DNA of 64,000 nucleotides. Origin: Paenisporosarcina indica (GTDB lineage Bacteria > Bacillota > Bacilli > Bacillales_A > Planococcaceae). Positions 1 through 7,891 of this stretch are shown piece by piece. Position 1 is the stretch's first letter; each line of letters opens with the position of its first letter. The notes beneath the pieces are model-generated. The model was not told where the DNA came from. It saw only the letters and a program-made list of their open reading frames with translations, and searched no databases. Position numbers and translations under genes: made by a program. Location of the stretch: positions 62,001-126,000 of the forward strand of contig NZ_MPTA01000004.1 in NCBI RefSeq assembly GCF_001939075.1. Reading direction: 5' to 3'.

Positions 1-228
1 ACAAAATAATTGTCATCAAAATATATGCTTGTAGTTGTCTTTTTGACATGTTGAACCTTCCCATCTTGTGTTCGATTGGCAATAAGTGATCCAAAGATAT
101 GTAATATCCTAAAGAATATTTCTATATTATTGTCGAGGAATGTCTGAAATTAGTCAATCATTGTATTTAGTAGGTACGGTAGAAAAATAGATTACAGGTA
201 ATGATTGGCTCAAACACGATTGACCATA
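1..228. other. Left-edge region without a supported gene
   Basis: AT-rich sequence. On the minus strand an open frame runs off the window edge (roughly 110 to 1), but it has no ATG/GTG/TTG start with a ribosome binding site that I can see. It may be the start of a gene truncated by the window or a remnant. No product is assigned. Confidence 0.3.
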
Positions 229-279
229 AAAAGCAGTACATCTCAATATGAAAGATGTACTGCCAGATGTACTGCTTTT
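229..279 (-). terminator. Terminator of the LD-carboxypeptidase gene
   Basis: A perfect 15-bp inverted repeat (229-243 with 265-279, AAAAGCAGTACATCT arms) lies directly after the stop codon. On the minus strand it is followed by a T-run. An additional internal copy of one arm (253-262) allows an alternative pairing. Confidence 0.8.
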
Positions 280-280
280 A

Positions 281-1303
281 TTAAGGTTTTAAATATATGG
301 TCATTTCGCCATTGTGATTAGCTGATTTAATTTCAGTATATGCCCCGTTTACGAGTGTTAATTGCGGAGGTACATGGCCAATGTCAACGTTATATATAAT
401 CTGCAAGTTTGTCGTTTCAGCCAATCTTTCCAGAGCATCTAACGTTGTAAATCCTCCTACTTCTTGACCTGCAGAGGTGCGTCCAAACATAAATCCAGAT
501 GCATTTTCAAACCATCCTGATTGATGCATCTGTAGTAATGTACGATGGAAATCGGTTGCAGACATTTCGCAGTTTTCGAAATACCACAGGATTTGTTCGT
601 CACGGAGGTACGTTTCTTGGAATTTCTTCACATTGCCAAATGGTGTGCCTATCAAATGACGTATTGTATCCATACACCCGCCTAATAGACGTCCCTTCAT
701 TTCAACTGGGGTATTGTTAACTGTTTCCCACTTCGTTTCTGTATCCAGTTTAAAAACATAAGGATCAGGTTGTTTGTCGTGTACCCATTCTGACTGATAG
801 TGAGAAGACGACGATTGAAAAATTGTTCCGCCCTCTTCTGAAGAAAGTACGTCTAAAAACTTACTCGTCGTATCATCCCATTCGTCACTTCGCAAATCAA
901 CCAAGTTCGTCCCATGTGCAGTTGCAATGCCCGTTTTCAATGTTAGAGCAAAAAGGAGTGTACTTGTATCAGAATAGCCTAGCAACCATTTAGGTTTAAT
1001 CTGATCCCATTCAATAAGCGGCAAAATCTCTTGGAGGATTTCGCCTCCCCAAGGGGGAATAATGGAATGGATATTGTCGTTTTGAAGCATTGAATTTAAT
1101 TCTTCTGCTCGTTTTTCTTTCGTTGCTGATGCAGATTTGTACTGAGTCCAAACCGTCTCCCCAATCCCAACTTTGTAACCACGGTGCTCAAATTGTTGTT
1201 TGCTTTGGTGCACTAAATCGTGTAATTCAAAATCAACTCCAGAAGACGGAGCTGTGACACCAATCGTTTGACCTTGTTGAAGTGCTTGCGGATAGCGAAT
1301 CAC
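281..1303 (-). CDS. LD-carboxypeptidase / MccF-like serine peptidase (S66 family)
   Basis: Likely a cytoplasmic S66 peptidase that cleaves L,D- or amide bonds in muropeptides or peptide-nucleotide antibiotics. The N-terminal half has the VTAPSSG strand and the nucleophile elbow GYSDTS (Ser near residue 111). The C-terminal half has the WYFENCE segment with the expected catalytic Glu and the IGHVPPQ segment with the catalytic His, giving the Ser-Glu-His triad of the family. About 340 residues is the usual length. The start is placed at the GTG at 1303, nine bases after AAGAGG; the GTG at 1312 would sit inside the SD. It is a single gene with its own terminator. Whether it recycles cell wall or gives MccF-type self-immunity cannot be told from sequence. 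Confidence 0.85.
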   Translation of the reverse strand: MIRYPQALQQGQTIGVTAPSSGVDFELHDLVHQSKQQFEHRGYKVGIGETVWTQYKSASATKEKRAEELNSMLQNDNIHSIIPPWGGEILQEILPLIEWDQIKPKWLLGYSDTSTLLFALTLKTGIATAHGTNLVDLRSDEWDDTTSKFLDVLSSEEGGTIFQSSSSHYQSEWVHDKQPDPYVFKLDTETKWETVNNTPVEMKGRLLGGCMDTIRHLIGTPFGNVKKFQETYLRDEQILWYFENCEMSATDFHRTLLQMHQSGWFENASGFMFGRTSAGQEVGGFTTLDALERLAETTNLQIIYNVDIGHVPPQLTLVNGAYTEIKSANHNGEMTIYLKP

Positions 1304-1380
1304 TGTTGTCACCCTCTTTTTAATATTGAAACTATTTTACTCGTTTCACGTATTAATAGAAAGGAAAGGAGAGAAATATT

Positions 1381-1752
1381 ATGGATTTTTTATGGTTTGC
1401 TGGAGGTTTTGGTTTTGTCAGTATTTTTATTACAATAATTTTCATCATCGTTATTGGAGGTTTTATCTTTATGGCAGTCAAAGGGATTACTACATGGTCC
1501 AAAAACAATCAATCTCCCGTTTTGAGCGTTCCTGCCGAAGTAGTTGCCAAACGGACACAAACTTCTGGAGGTCATGGAAATTCATCAGCTAGCACATGGT
1601 ATTATGTAACCTTCCAAGTGCAAAGTGGCGATCGCATAGAGCTTGGGGTTAACGGTTCAAAGTTTGGCCAGCTCGCTGATGATGACTTGGGAATCCTAAC
1701 ATTCCAAGGGACGCGTTTTCAAGGCTTTGACAGACAAAGAAACGAAGGTTGA
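1381..1752 (+). CDS. DUF2500 family membrane-anchored protein
   Basis: A 123-residue protein with one N-terminal hydrophobic segment (about residues 5-38) and a small soluble domain. The core PAEVVAKRTQTSGG, TWYYVTFQV and LTFQGTRFQGF elements match DUF2500 proteins of Bacillales, whose function is unknown. The domain probably forms a small beta-barrel on one face of the membrane. The SD is GGAAAGGAGAG and the start is ATG. It is transcribed alone and shares a bidirectional terminator with the convergent azoreductase gene. Confidence 0.8.
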   Translation: MDFLWFAGGFGFVSIFITIIFIIVIGGFIFMAVKGITTWSKNNQSPVLSVPAEVVAKRTQTSGGHGNSSASTWYYVTFQVQSGDRIELGVNGSKFGQLADDDLGILTFQGTRFQGFDRQRNEG

Positions 1753-1760
1753 ATACATAT

Positions 1761-1796
1761 AAAAAAGGATTGGACGCATGTGTCCAATCCTTTTTT
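1761..1796. terminator. Bidirectional terminator
   Basis: Perfect 15-bp stem AAAAAAGGATTGGAC with a 6-base loop and T-runs on both strands. It lies between the convergent DUF2500 and azoreductase genes. Confidence 0.92.
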
Positions 1797-1799
1797 AAT

Positions 1800-2435
1800 T
1801 TAGGCCGTAATTGTTGCTAATTGTGAAGCAACTGCTTTAACTTTTTCCATGCCGTCCGCAATAATTTGTTCTGCGCGGTCCGGATATTGGTTATGTCCTT
1901 CGATGATGACTTCATCAATCTTTGTGATACCAAAGAAATTCATTATCATTCGAACATAGTTTACGCTCATTTCTGAAGGTGCCATTTCAGGTGTTGAATA
2001 TACCCCTCCACGTGCATTTAAAATGATAACTTTTTTCTCGGGCACGAGTCCCACTGCACCCGCTTCAGTGTACTTGAACGTTATACCAGCACGGTATATA
2101 TAATCGATGAACGTTTGAAGTGGTGCCGGAATTGTTTTATTCCACAGTGGGAATGCAAAGACCACTACATCAGCAGCCATGAATGCATCCATTGCTTTTG
2201 TTGATGCTGCCAAAATGCGTTGCTCAATTTCGTTCAATGGCTCTGCTTGAACTGACTTACCCATCGCATTGAAGAAGTCTTGACCAAAATATGGCATGTC
2301 TTCTTTGAATACATCAAATGTATGAATGTTTAAGTCTTTTGCCTGTGTTAATTCATTCATGAAAACTTCGTGCATTCTACTAGAAACGCCCTCTGAAGCT
2401 GGACGGTTATTTGCTTTAACTACTAAAATATTCAT
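1800..2435 (-). CDS. azoR: FMN-dependent NADH:quinone/azo reductase
   Basis: A flavodoxin-fold azoreductase of 211 residues, the normal AzoR length. It starts with the MNILVVKANNRP strand and FMN-binding loop, carries FAFPLWNKTIPAPLQTFID (dimer/active-site segment), and has the LNARGG loop near residue 140. The family reduces quinones and azo compounds with NADH by two-electron transfer, protecting the cytoplasm from electrophiles. The ATG is preceded by AAAGGAG. An MhqR-like operator lies just upstream (2483-2500), consistent with induction by quinones. The upstream DsbA-like gene is codirectional, but a separate promoter is likely. Confidence 0.92.
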   Translation of the reverse strand: MNILVVKANNRPASEGVSSRMHEVFMNELTQAKDLNIHTFDVFKEDMPYFGQDFFNAMGKSVQAEPLNEIEQRILAASTKAMDAFMAADVVVFAFPLWNKTIPAPLQTFIDYIYRAGITFKYTEAGAVGLVPEKKVIILNARGGVYSTPEMAPSEMSVNYVRMIMNFFGITKIDEVIIEGHNQYPDRAEQIIADGMEKVKAVASQLATITA

Positions 2436-2482
2436 ATGTTAAAAACTCCTTTTATTAGACCGAAAATTACACTAATATTATT

Positions 2483-2500
2483 TATCTCAAAATCGAGACA
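2483..2500 (-). promoter_or_regulatory. MhqR-like operator upstream of azoR
   Basis: The sequence TATCTCAAAATCGAGACA matches, at 15 of 18 positions, the imperfect palindrome I recall for the Bacillus subtilis MhqR operator (tATCTcgaAtTCgAGATa), which controls azoreductase and dioxygenase genes. It lies about 50 bp upstream of the azoR start. The mhqR gene itself is not in this window. Confidence 0.6.
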
Positions 2501-2611
2501 GTATTTATTTTAAGAGAGAGTATGCCAGATGTCAAAGAACCTGCTTGCTCTCTCAGTTTTGGAATTTAAATGTCGTCTATAAAGATCCCACTATTCACAT
2601 TTAACCCTTGT

Positions 2612-3253
2612 TTATTGTCCCTCTTCTTCTGCCACTTTTTTCAATGCATTTGCAAATGTCTCTGCGGGCTGTGCCCCAGAAATAGCATACTTGCGGTTGA
2701 TTACAAAGAACGGCACTCCTTGAACACCAAGAGACAGTCCATCTTGAATATCTTGTTTCACTTCATTCTCGTATGCATTTGAAGATAACACTTCAGCTGC
2801 TTTCGTGCGATCTAAGCCCATTTCATCGACTAAGCCTAGCAATACTTCGTGGCGACCAATCTCCATTGTTTCAATGAAATGTGTTTTTAATAAACGTTCA
2901 CTGATTTCAGCAGCTTTCCCTTGTTCTTCGGCCCACTTCGCTAAGCGATGTGCATCAAACGTATTAGCTATTTTAATGCGATCAAAATCGTAATCCAGTC
3001 CTACAGTTTGAGCTTGTTGTTTAACTGAGGTAGTCATTTTTTTCGCTGCTTCAACGGTCGTTTGATATTTTCCAGCAAGCATTTCATATGTTGATTGATC
3101 TGAAAAGGCTGGAGAATTCGGATCAAGTTCGTAAGCTTTAAATTGAATTTCAATGTTTTGTGCCAAACCAGTTAATGCGATCGCTTCTTCTAAGCGACGT
3201 TTTCCTATATAACAAAATGGACATACATAGTCCGACCAAACTTCAATTTTCAT
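2612..3253 (-). CDS. DsbA family oxidoreductase, FrnE-like (2-hydroxychromene-2-carboxylate isomerase/DsbA fold)
   Basis: A cytoplasmic thioredoxin-fold protein with a helical insertion, FrnE type. The active site VCPFCYIGKRR near residue 13 has the CxxC motif, here CPFC where most relatives have CPWC. The cis-Pro loop GVQGVPFFVINRKYAISGAQ lies near residue 180. There is no signal peptide, so it is a cytoplasmic disulfide or isomerase enzyme. The start is set at the ATG at 3253, six bases after GAGGTG; a GTG nine bases upstream lies inside the SD. Its promoter carries a perfect 18-bp palindrome (3363-3380). Confidence 0.85.
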   Translation of the reverse strand: MKIEVWSDYVCPFCYIGKRRLEEAIALTGLAQNIEIQFKAYELDPNSPAFSDQSTYEMLAGKYQTTVEAAKKMTTSVKQQAQTVGLDYDFDRIKIANTFDAHRLAKWAEEQGKAAEISERLLKTHFIETMEIGRHEVLLGLVDEMGLDRTKAAEVLSSNAYENEVKQDIQDGLSLGVQGVPFFVINRKYAISGAQPAETFANALKKVAEEEGQ

Positions 3254-3357
3254 TTGATTCACCTCATCATAATTGTAGTCCGTACTTATTTGAGTCGCAA
3301 TGAATCTGCTCTAGCGTTGCCGTTTTATTCATTAGCTATGCTACTATGCTGTTCTTT

Positions 3358-3385
3358 ATCATACTGAGCAATTGCTCAGTTGTAA
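3358..3385 (-). promoter_or_regulatory. Promoter with an 18-bp palindromic operator in the spacer
   Basis: Read on the minus strand: -35 TTACAA (3380-3385), 16-base spacer, -10 TATGAT (3358-3363). The spacer is filled by the perfect palindrome ACTGAGCAATTGCTCAGT (3363-3380). This arrangement is typical of repression by a TetR-type dimer. It drives the DsbA-like gene about 90 bp downstream. Confidence 0.6.
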
Positions 3386-3685
3386 TTATCGTAAGTCACG
3401 CAGGAATAATAGAGGATGACGTATGAAAAAAATGAGAGAACGTAGGAACAATCGTACTTCACGTAGGAAACTGCCCCTTACCAGAATATATCCCGTTACT
3501 TCTCTTCACAGTAATGGTTGCCAGACATAGCGGCAGCCCCATTCAAGGTTTTCTTTATCGTACATTTGTGTTAGGCGCTATTCAGCAGCCCCCTTCAAAA
3601 ATAGCCAATATTAAAAATATTCAACGATACTGATAACCTGCTATGCTAATGTGTATTTAAAAGGGGTTCAAGTTCAAGCTCATGA

Positions 3686-3829
3686 TATTACGATCCAGGT
3701 GCGACCATTTTGGAAATCAAACAAGACCAACTCACTAAAACACCCTTTGCGGAAGTGGATCATGTTCGGCTTACCGCCGATTTTCTAAAAGAACCTACTC
3801 GTTATATACGCCATTTATTCGATACTTAA
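3686..3829 (+). pseudogene. 3' remnant of an unidentified gene
   Basis: After an in-frame stop at 3683-3685, an open frame of about 46 codons runs to TAA at 3827-3829 and is immediately followed by a strong terminator. The peptide (…PFAEVDHVRLTADFL…YIRHLFDT) looks like a real protein C-terminus, and there is no start codon or SD. A second frame (GVQVQAHDITIQVRP) just upstream may belong to the same decayed gene. I do not recognise the family. Confidence 0.4.
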
Positions 3830-3863
3830 AAGCCGACTCCTTATTAAAGGAATCGGCTTTTTT
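3828..3863. terminator. Bidirectional terminator
   Basis: Stem AAAAGCCGA..TCCTT paired with AAGGA.TCGGCTTTT and a T-run on the plus strand. It serves ppaC on the minus strand and the remnant on the plus strand. Confidence 0.8.
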
Positions 3864-3872
3864 GGTCGTTCA

Positions 3873-4802
3873 TTATTTACTTAGTGCTTCTGTTAAAACA
3901 GGTACTACTTGTTTCTTGCGTGATACAACGCCTTTTAATAACGCAACATTGTTTACGAAAGGAACACCAAATGCTTTTTCAGCTTTTTCCGCTTGATTCC
4001 CAAGTGCTAGTGCCACTGAATCATTATTTAATATATCCGTTACGACGAAGAAGAATAAATCCAATCCTTTTTCAGCAATATTGCGATAGATTAAATCTTC
4101 CAATTCACTTTGACGATTCATAACGTCCGAAATATCCACAGCATTTACTTGTGCAATCTCAACTTTATATTCGCCCATACCGAATTCTTTTGCATCTAGA
4201 GACAACAAGTCTTCAAGCGTTTTATCGCTAAGATCGGCACCTGCTTTTAACATAGCTAGTCCATATTCTTCTGCATTGACACCAGCAATTATTTCAAGTT
4301 CTTTTGCAGCAGCGATATCTTGTGCAGTACAAGTTGGTGATTTAAATAACAGTGAATCTGAAATAATCGCAGATAACATCAGTCCAGCAATATTTGCTGG
4401 AATTTCTACGCCATTTTCTTTGTAAAGTTTATTCAAAATCGTAGCGGTACAGCCCACTGGCTCAGCTCGGAAATATAATGGGTCAGCTGTTTCAAAGTTT
4501 GCAATACGGTGATGATCTACGACTTCAATCACTTGAACTTCTTCTATATCGCTGACACTTTGTTGTTTTTCATTGTGATCGACTAAAATTACATGTTTTA
4601 CATCTGGTGATGCAGTTTCAATGAAACGAGGTGCTTCAAATCCAAACTTCTCTAAAGCAAATGCCGTTTCATTTTGCACATCCCCCAAACGAACGGCTTC
4701 TGCGTCCATTCCTAACTCACGCTTCAAGTGTGCATATACAATCGCAGAAGAAATTGAATCTGTGTCGGGATTTTTATGTCCTAGTACATATACTTTTTCC
4801 AT
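3873..4802 (-). CDS. ppaC: Manganese-dependent inorganic pyrophosphatase (family II)
   Basis: Hydrolyses pyrophosphate to phosphate in the cytoplasm, pulling biosynthetic reactions forward. It is a DHH-family enzyme: [11 protein letters not shown] near the N-terminus and VVDHHR near residue 96 carry the Mn ligands. The C-terminal DHHA2 domain ends with [10 protein letters not shown], the RKK substrate-binding motif. The start is set at the ATG at 4802, giving 309 residues, the family's standard length; the more upstream TTG overlaps the GGAGG ribosome site. Monocistronic, ending at the shared terminator. Confidence 0.95.
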   Translation of the reverse strand: MEKVYVLGHKNPDTDSISSAIVYAHLKRELGMDAEAVRLGDVQNETAFALEKFGFEAPRFIETASPDVKHVILVDHNEKQQSVSDIEEVQVIEVVDHHRIANFETADPLYFRAEPVGCTATILNKLYKENGVEIPANIAGLMLSAIISDSLLFKSPTCTAQDIAAAKELEIIAGVNAEEYGLAMLKAGADLSDKTLEDLLSLDAKEFGMGEYKVEIAQVNAVDISDVMNRQSELEDLIYRNIAEKGLDLFFFVVTDILNNDSVALALGNQAEKAEKAFGVPFVNNVALLKGVVSRKKQVVPVLTEALSK

Positions 4803-4848
4803 TTTTTGTGTATCCTCCAATAAGTCAAAGTTCTCGCTTTTTATTTTA

Positions 4849-5289
4849 TCATACCTTTTTCTCGAACAAAATGGCTGCTAATTCATCTTTGTTACCCAAT
4901 AAATCTTGTAATGTGTATTGTTCCAGAACCGTAATATAAGCGGCAAGTGCTTGATGCAATATATTTCGTAATCTACATACGGGTGTAATGATGCAACGGT
5001 TCGTACAGCTAAAACATTCTACTAAGTTAAAGTCATCTTCGGTTTTACGCACGACAGCTCCAATATTAATTTCTTCTGGTAGCAAGGCGAGACGAATTCC
5101 GCCACCTCTTCCTCGAACCGTTTGAATGTATCCATGTTTTCCAAGCTCATATGTGACCTTCATTAGATGGTTTTTTGAAATGCCATACGCTGTTGAAATT
5201 TCTTGTATGGTTGATAATTGTGTTTTTTCCTTCGTTCCGATGTACATAAGAACACGAAGTGAAAAATCTGTGTACATTGTTAAACGCAT
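4849..5289 (-). CDS. nsrR: NO-sensing Rrf2-family repressor NsrR
   Basis: A 146-residue Rrf2 regulator with an N-terminal winged helix ([20 protein letters not shown] as recognition region) and a wing RGRGGGIRL. The cysteine cluster ECFSCTNRC…PVC has Cys92, 95, 99 and 105. Three of these positions match the cysteines that bind the [4Fe-4S] cluster in characterised NsrR proteins; NO destroys the cluster and releases DNA. It is divergent from hmp, the classic NsrR target, which makes the assignment firm. The ATG follows a GCGGTGG-type SD. Confidence 0.92.
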   Translation of the reverse strand: MRLTMYTDFSLRVLMYIGTKEKTQLSTIQEISTAYGISKNHLMKVTYELGKHGYIQTVRGRGGGIRLALLPEEINIGAVVRKTEDDFNLVECFSCTNRCIITPVCRLRNILHQALAAYITVLEQYTLQDLLGNKDELAAILFEKKV

Positions 5290-5363
5290 GATACCACCGC
5301 ACTTTCCCTACATCATTATACCGATTATGACTTTTTCGTGAAAGAAATGTGTCTGAACTATTA

Positions 5364-5388
5364 AAGATGTATTTTATATATTGCTTTA
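5364..5388. promoter_or_regulatory. Candidate NsrR operator in the nsrR-hmp intergenic region
   Basis: AAGATGTATTT followed by an imperfect inverted half-site lies about 60 bp before the hmp start. It resembles the AAGATGyATTT half-site of known NsrR operators. The right half is poorly conserved, so this is a candidate only. Confidence 0.45.
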
Positions 5389-5442
5389 AATGATTGGCGG
5401 GCGTATGGTTAAGCTATTAAAAACGAAGGCGAGGAAACGAAA

Positions 5443-6651
5443 ATGTTATCTCAAAAATCAATCGACATCGTTAAATCAACTGCACCAGTTTTGGCTGATC
5501 ATGGAGTAGCAATTACAACTGTATTTTATAAAAATTTATTCGCGGCTCATCCGGAGCTGCTCAATATTTTCAATCATGTTAACCAAAAACAAGGGCGTCA
5601 ACAAACGGCTCTTGCTAAAACCGTATATGCGGCTGCAACACATATCGATAATTTGGGCGTGTTACTTCCAGCTGTGAAACAGATTGCACAGAAACACCGT
5701 TCTTTAGGCATTTTACCAGAGCAATATCCAATTGTAGGAGAACATTTACTTGGGGCGATTAAGGAAGTATTAGGCGACGCGGCAACAGACGATATCATTC
5801 AAGCTTGGGCTGAGGCATATGGTGTAATAGCAGATGTTTTTATTCAAGTGGAAAAAGAGATGTATAGAGAAGCTGAAGAACAAGAAAATGGGTTTAAGGA
5901 ATTTAAAAACTTCAAGATCGTCGATAAGGTTTTGGAAAGTGACCTCATCACTTCATACTATTTACAACCTGAAGATGGGTCAGCAGTTCCATCATTTAGC
6001 CCAGGTCAATACATTACGATTCGCCTATCAATTCAAGGTGAAACATACATGTTCAACCGTCAATATAGTTTGTCGCAAGCACCTAATCAACATACATTCC
6101 GCATTTCAGTGAAAAAAGAAAGCGAAATGAATCCAAATGGGAAAGTTTCCGTTTTCTTGCACGAGAACGCTCAAATTGGAGATTTGATTGAAATTAGTGC
6201 TCCTGCAGGCGATTTCTATTTAGATATCGAAAGCTCACGACCAGTAACATTGATCAGTGGTGGTGTAGGTATTACACCAATGATGAGTATGTTGGACACA
6301 ATCGCTAAAGTTTCTCCTGCCAGACCTGTTGCATTCTTACACAGCGCAAGAAATAAAAAGGTGCATGCTTTCGATGATAATGTTCGTAAGATAATGTCTA
6401 CGATGGAAGATACAACTCACTTGGCTTTATACTCTGATGATAAGCACCTTATCACTAAGGAAATACTGGCGGAAAATGTATTGAAAAATAGTGATGTTTA
6501 CGTCTGTGGACCGGTTCCATTTATGAAAGCTATGATTCAAAGCCTGTACGAATTAGGTTTTGCGGAAGACCGAGTTCACTTTGAGTTCTTTGGACCTGCT
6601 GTATCACTCGATCTAGAATGCGTAAATTCGGAAAACACCACACTAGCTTGA
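5443..6651 (+). CDS. hmp: Flavohemoprotein, nitric oxide dioxygenase
   Basis: Converts NO and O2 to nitrate using NAD(P)H, detoxifying NO in the cytoplasm. Residues 1-140 form the globin domain with distal Tyr29 and Gln53 and proximal His85 (IAQKHRSL). Residues about 150-260 form the FAD domain with the RQYSLS motif. Residues about 265-400 form the NAD domain with [12 protein letters not shown] and the C-terminal YVCGPVPFM and FEFFGP segments. 402 residues is the normal length. It is divergent from nsrR and presumably repressed by it in the absence of NO. The start ATG is preceded by GGCGAGG. Confidence 0.97.
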   Translation: MLSQKSIDIVKSTAPVLADHGVAITTVFYKNLFAAHPELLNIFNHVNQKQGRQQTALAKTVYAAATHIDNLGVLLPAVKQIAQKHRSLGILPEQYPIVGEHLLGAIKEVLGDAATDDIIQAWAEAYGVIADVFIQVEKEMYREAEEQENGFKEFKNFKIVDKVLESDLITSYYLQPEDGSAVPSFSPGQYITIRLSIQGETYMFNRQYSLSQAPNQHTFRISVKKESEMNPNGKVSVFLHENAQIGDLIEISAPAGDFYLDIESSRPVTLISGGVGITPMMSMLDTIAKVSPARPVAFLHSARNKKVHAFDDNVRKIMSTMEDTTHLALYSDDKHLITKEILAENVLKNSDVYVCGPVPFMKAMIQSLYELGFAEDRVHFEFFGPAVSLDLECVNSENTTLA

Positions 6652-6990
6652 CACGCACCGGAAATATGAAAATTGAACATTACGTCTAGTACTTGGATTT
6701 AGACATTAATATGATAGAAGCTATCGCTCAACTAGGGTGATAGCTTTTTTAATCGACATAAACTGAATACATTTCCATTCCCTTTTGCTAGACACTTCAA
6801 AACCGTGACTTATGGCATTTACTAAAATACGCCTAAACACCTATACTTTGACTAACCACAAACCAAAAGTCACACATTTTTTTCTTATTTTAGTAGTTGA
6901 GTGAGAAAAAAGTTGTGCATTATTACCAAATAAGTGATAAAATCATATCAATAAACTCACATTTCTTTCGAATTAGAAAAGAGGTCAAAT
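6652..6990. other. 339-bp intergenic region
   Basis: Holds the hmp terminator at 6718-6750 and the promoter region of the next gene. Nothing else is recognised. Confidence 0.6.
6718..6750 (+). terminator. Terminator of hmp
   Basis: AAGCTATC (6718-6725) pairs with GATAGCTT (6739-6746) and is followed by a T-run. Confidence 0.8.
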
Positions 6991-7788
6991 ATGGTAAAGA
7001 AAATGGAGAAAAAGTATATCCCACTTGCATCTTTTTTTGCAGAAGCATCCCAAAAAGAAATTGCACTTACTTATACAGAAATCGAAAATATTGTTGGCCA
7101 ACAATTACCAAACGCTGCTTATTTAAATAGTAGTTGGTGGAAAAAAACGAAGCCTCCTGCTACGCATTTTTTATCATGGCTAGACTCTGAATACACTGTA
7201 AAAGAAATTGAATTAGGTCGTTCAGTGACATTTACAAAAGAGTCAGATGAAGTTGAAGTAGGAATGGTCTCTACTAAACCAGAAAATATTTTAATCATTC
7301 GTCCAGTAGATGTAGACGATGCACGCTCCATCATTAATCTTCACCAAGACATTGATGCAGAATCAAACTTTATGCTCTTTGGAAAAGATGAAAGGAAAAT
7401 GACTGTTCAATCTATTCGCAAACAAATTGTCGAATGGAAAAAAACCGAAAAATCCAGGATGTTTGTTGGCATCCTAAATGGGCACTTTGCAGGTTTTTTA
7501 TTATTATTGGCAGGTCCCTCTCCTCGTACCAATCATCGTGCTTCTCTTGTGCTAGGTGTGCGTCAAGCATTTAGTGGAAAGAGTGTCGGCACATCGTTGA
7601 TGTATAAAGCCGAGTCATGGGCAAAGGCAGTGGGCATCACCAGAATCGAGTTAACAGTTGTCGAAGAGAATGAACGTGCCATTTCTCTCTATAAAAAGTT
7701 TGGATATACTGTTGAAGGTACACGGAATAATTCTCTTCTCATTCAGGATCAATATGTAAATGAATTGTATATGGCGAAAAAAGTGTAA
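6991..7788 (+). CDS. DUF7662-like domain fused to a GNAT N-acetyltransferase
   Basis: A 265-residue two-domain protein. Residues about 5-80 resemble the small DUF7662 module: IALTYTEIENIVG, LPNAAYLNSSWW, then a beta strand SVTF. The module often occurs alone or on DNA-related proteins. Residues about 95-265 form a complete GNAT fold: IIRPVDVDDARSI, the LGVRQAFSGKSVGTSLM acetyl-CoA loop, and ENERAISLYKKFGY. GNAT enzymes transfer an acetyl group from acetyl-CoA to an amine; the substrate is unknown. The SD AGAGGT precedes the ATG. Single gene with a strong terminator. Confidence 0.8.
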   Translation: MVKKMEKKYIPLASFFAEASQKEIALTYTEIENIVGQQLPNAAYLNSSWWKKTKPPATHFLSWLDSEYTVKEIELGRSVTFTKESDEVEVGMVSTKPENILIIRPVDVDDARSIINLHQDIDAESNFMLFGKDERKMTVQSIRKQIVEWKKTEKSRMFVGILNGHFAGFLLLLAGPSPRTNHRASLVLGVRQAFSGKSVGTSLMYKAESWAKAVGITRIELTVVEENERAISLYKKFGYTVEGTRNNSLLIQDQYVNELYMAKKV

Positions 7789-7819
7789 AAAGCGACATTG
7801 TTCCAAAATGTCGCTTTTT
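7787..7819. terminator. Terminator
   Basis: A perfect 13-bp stem AAAAAGCGACATT with a 7-base loop and T-runs on both strands, between the convergent acetyltransferase and amidohydrolase genes. Confidence 0.9.
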
Positions 7820-7891
7820 CTTCATGATTCATATATGAAATTAGACTTAATTCCTAACTGGTGGCTCATTCTTGTTTATAGTGATTCTTTT

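Larger units (their letters stand above)
3254..3872. other. 619-bp intergenic region with a promoter/operator, a tiny ORF and a gene fragment
   Basis: Contains the palindromic promoter at 3358-3385 and a possible 35-codon basic ORF on the plus strand (3423-3530, SD AGAGGA). A degenerate 3' gene fragment ends at 3829, and a terminator follows at 3828-3863. In 3480-3640 I see only two short similar stretches (GCAGCCCC followed by TTCAA), nothing interpretable. Confidence 0.6.

Noticed and set aside
3423-3530. 35-codon basic ORF (MKKMRERRNNRTSRRK…) with SD AGAGGA
   Set aside because: Plausible SD but no terminator, no recognisable family and a coding-poor composition. Kept only as a note in the intergenic entry.
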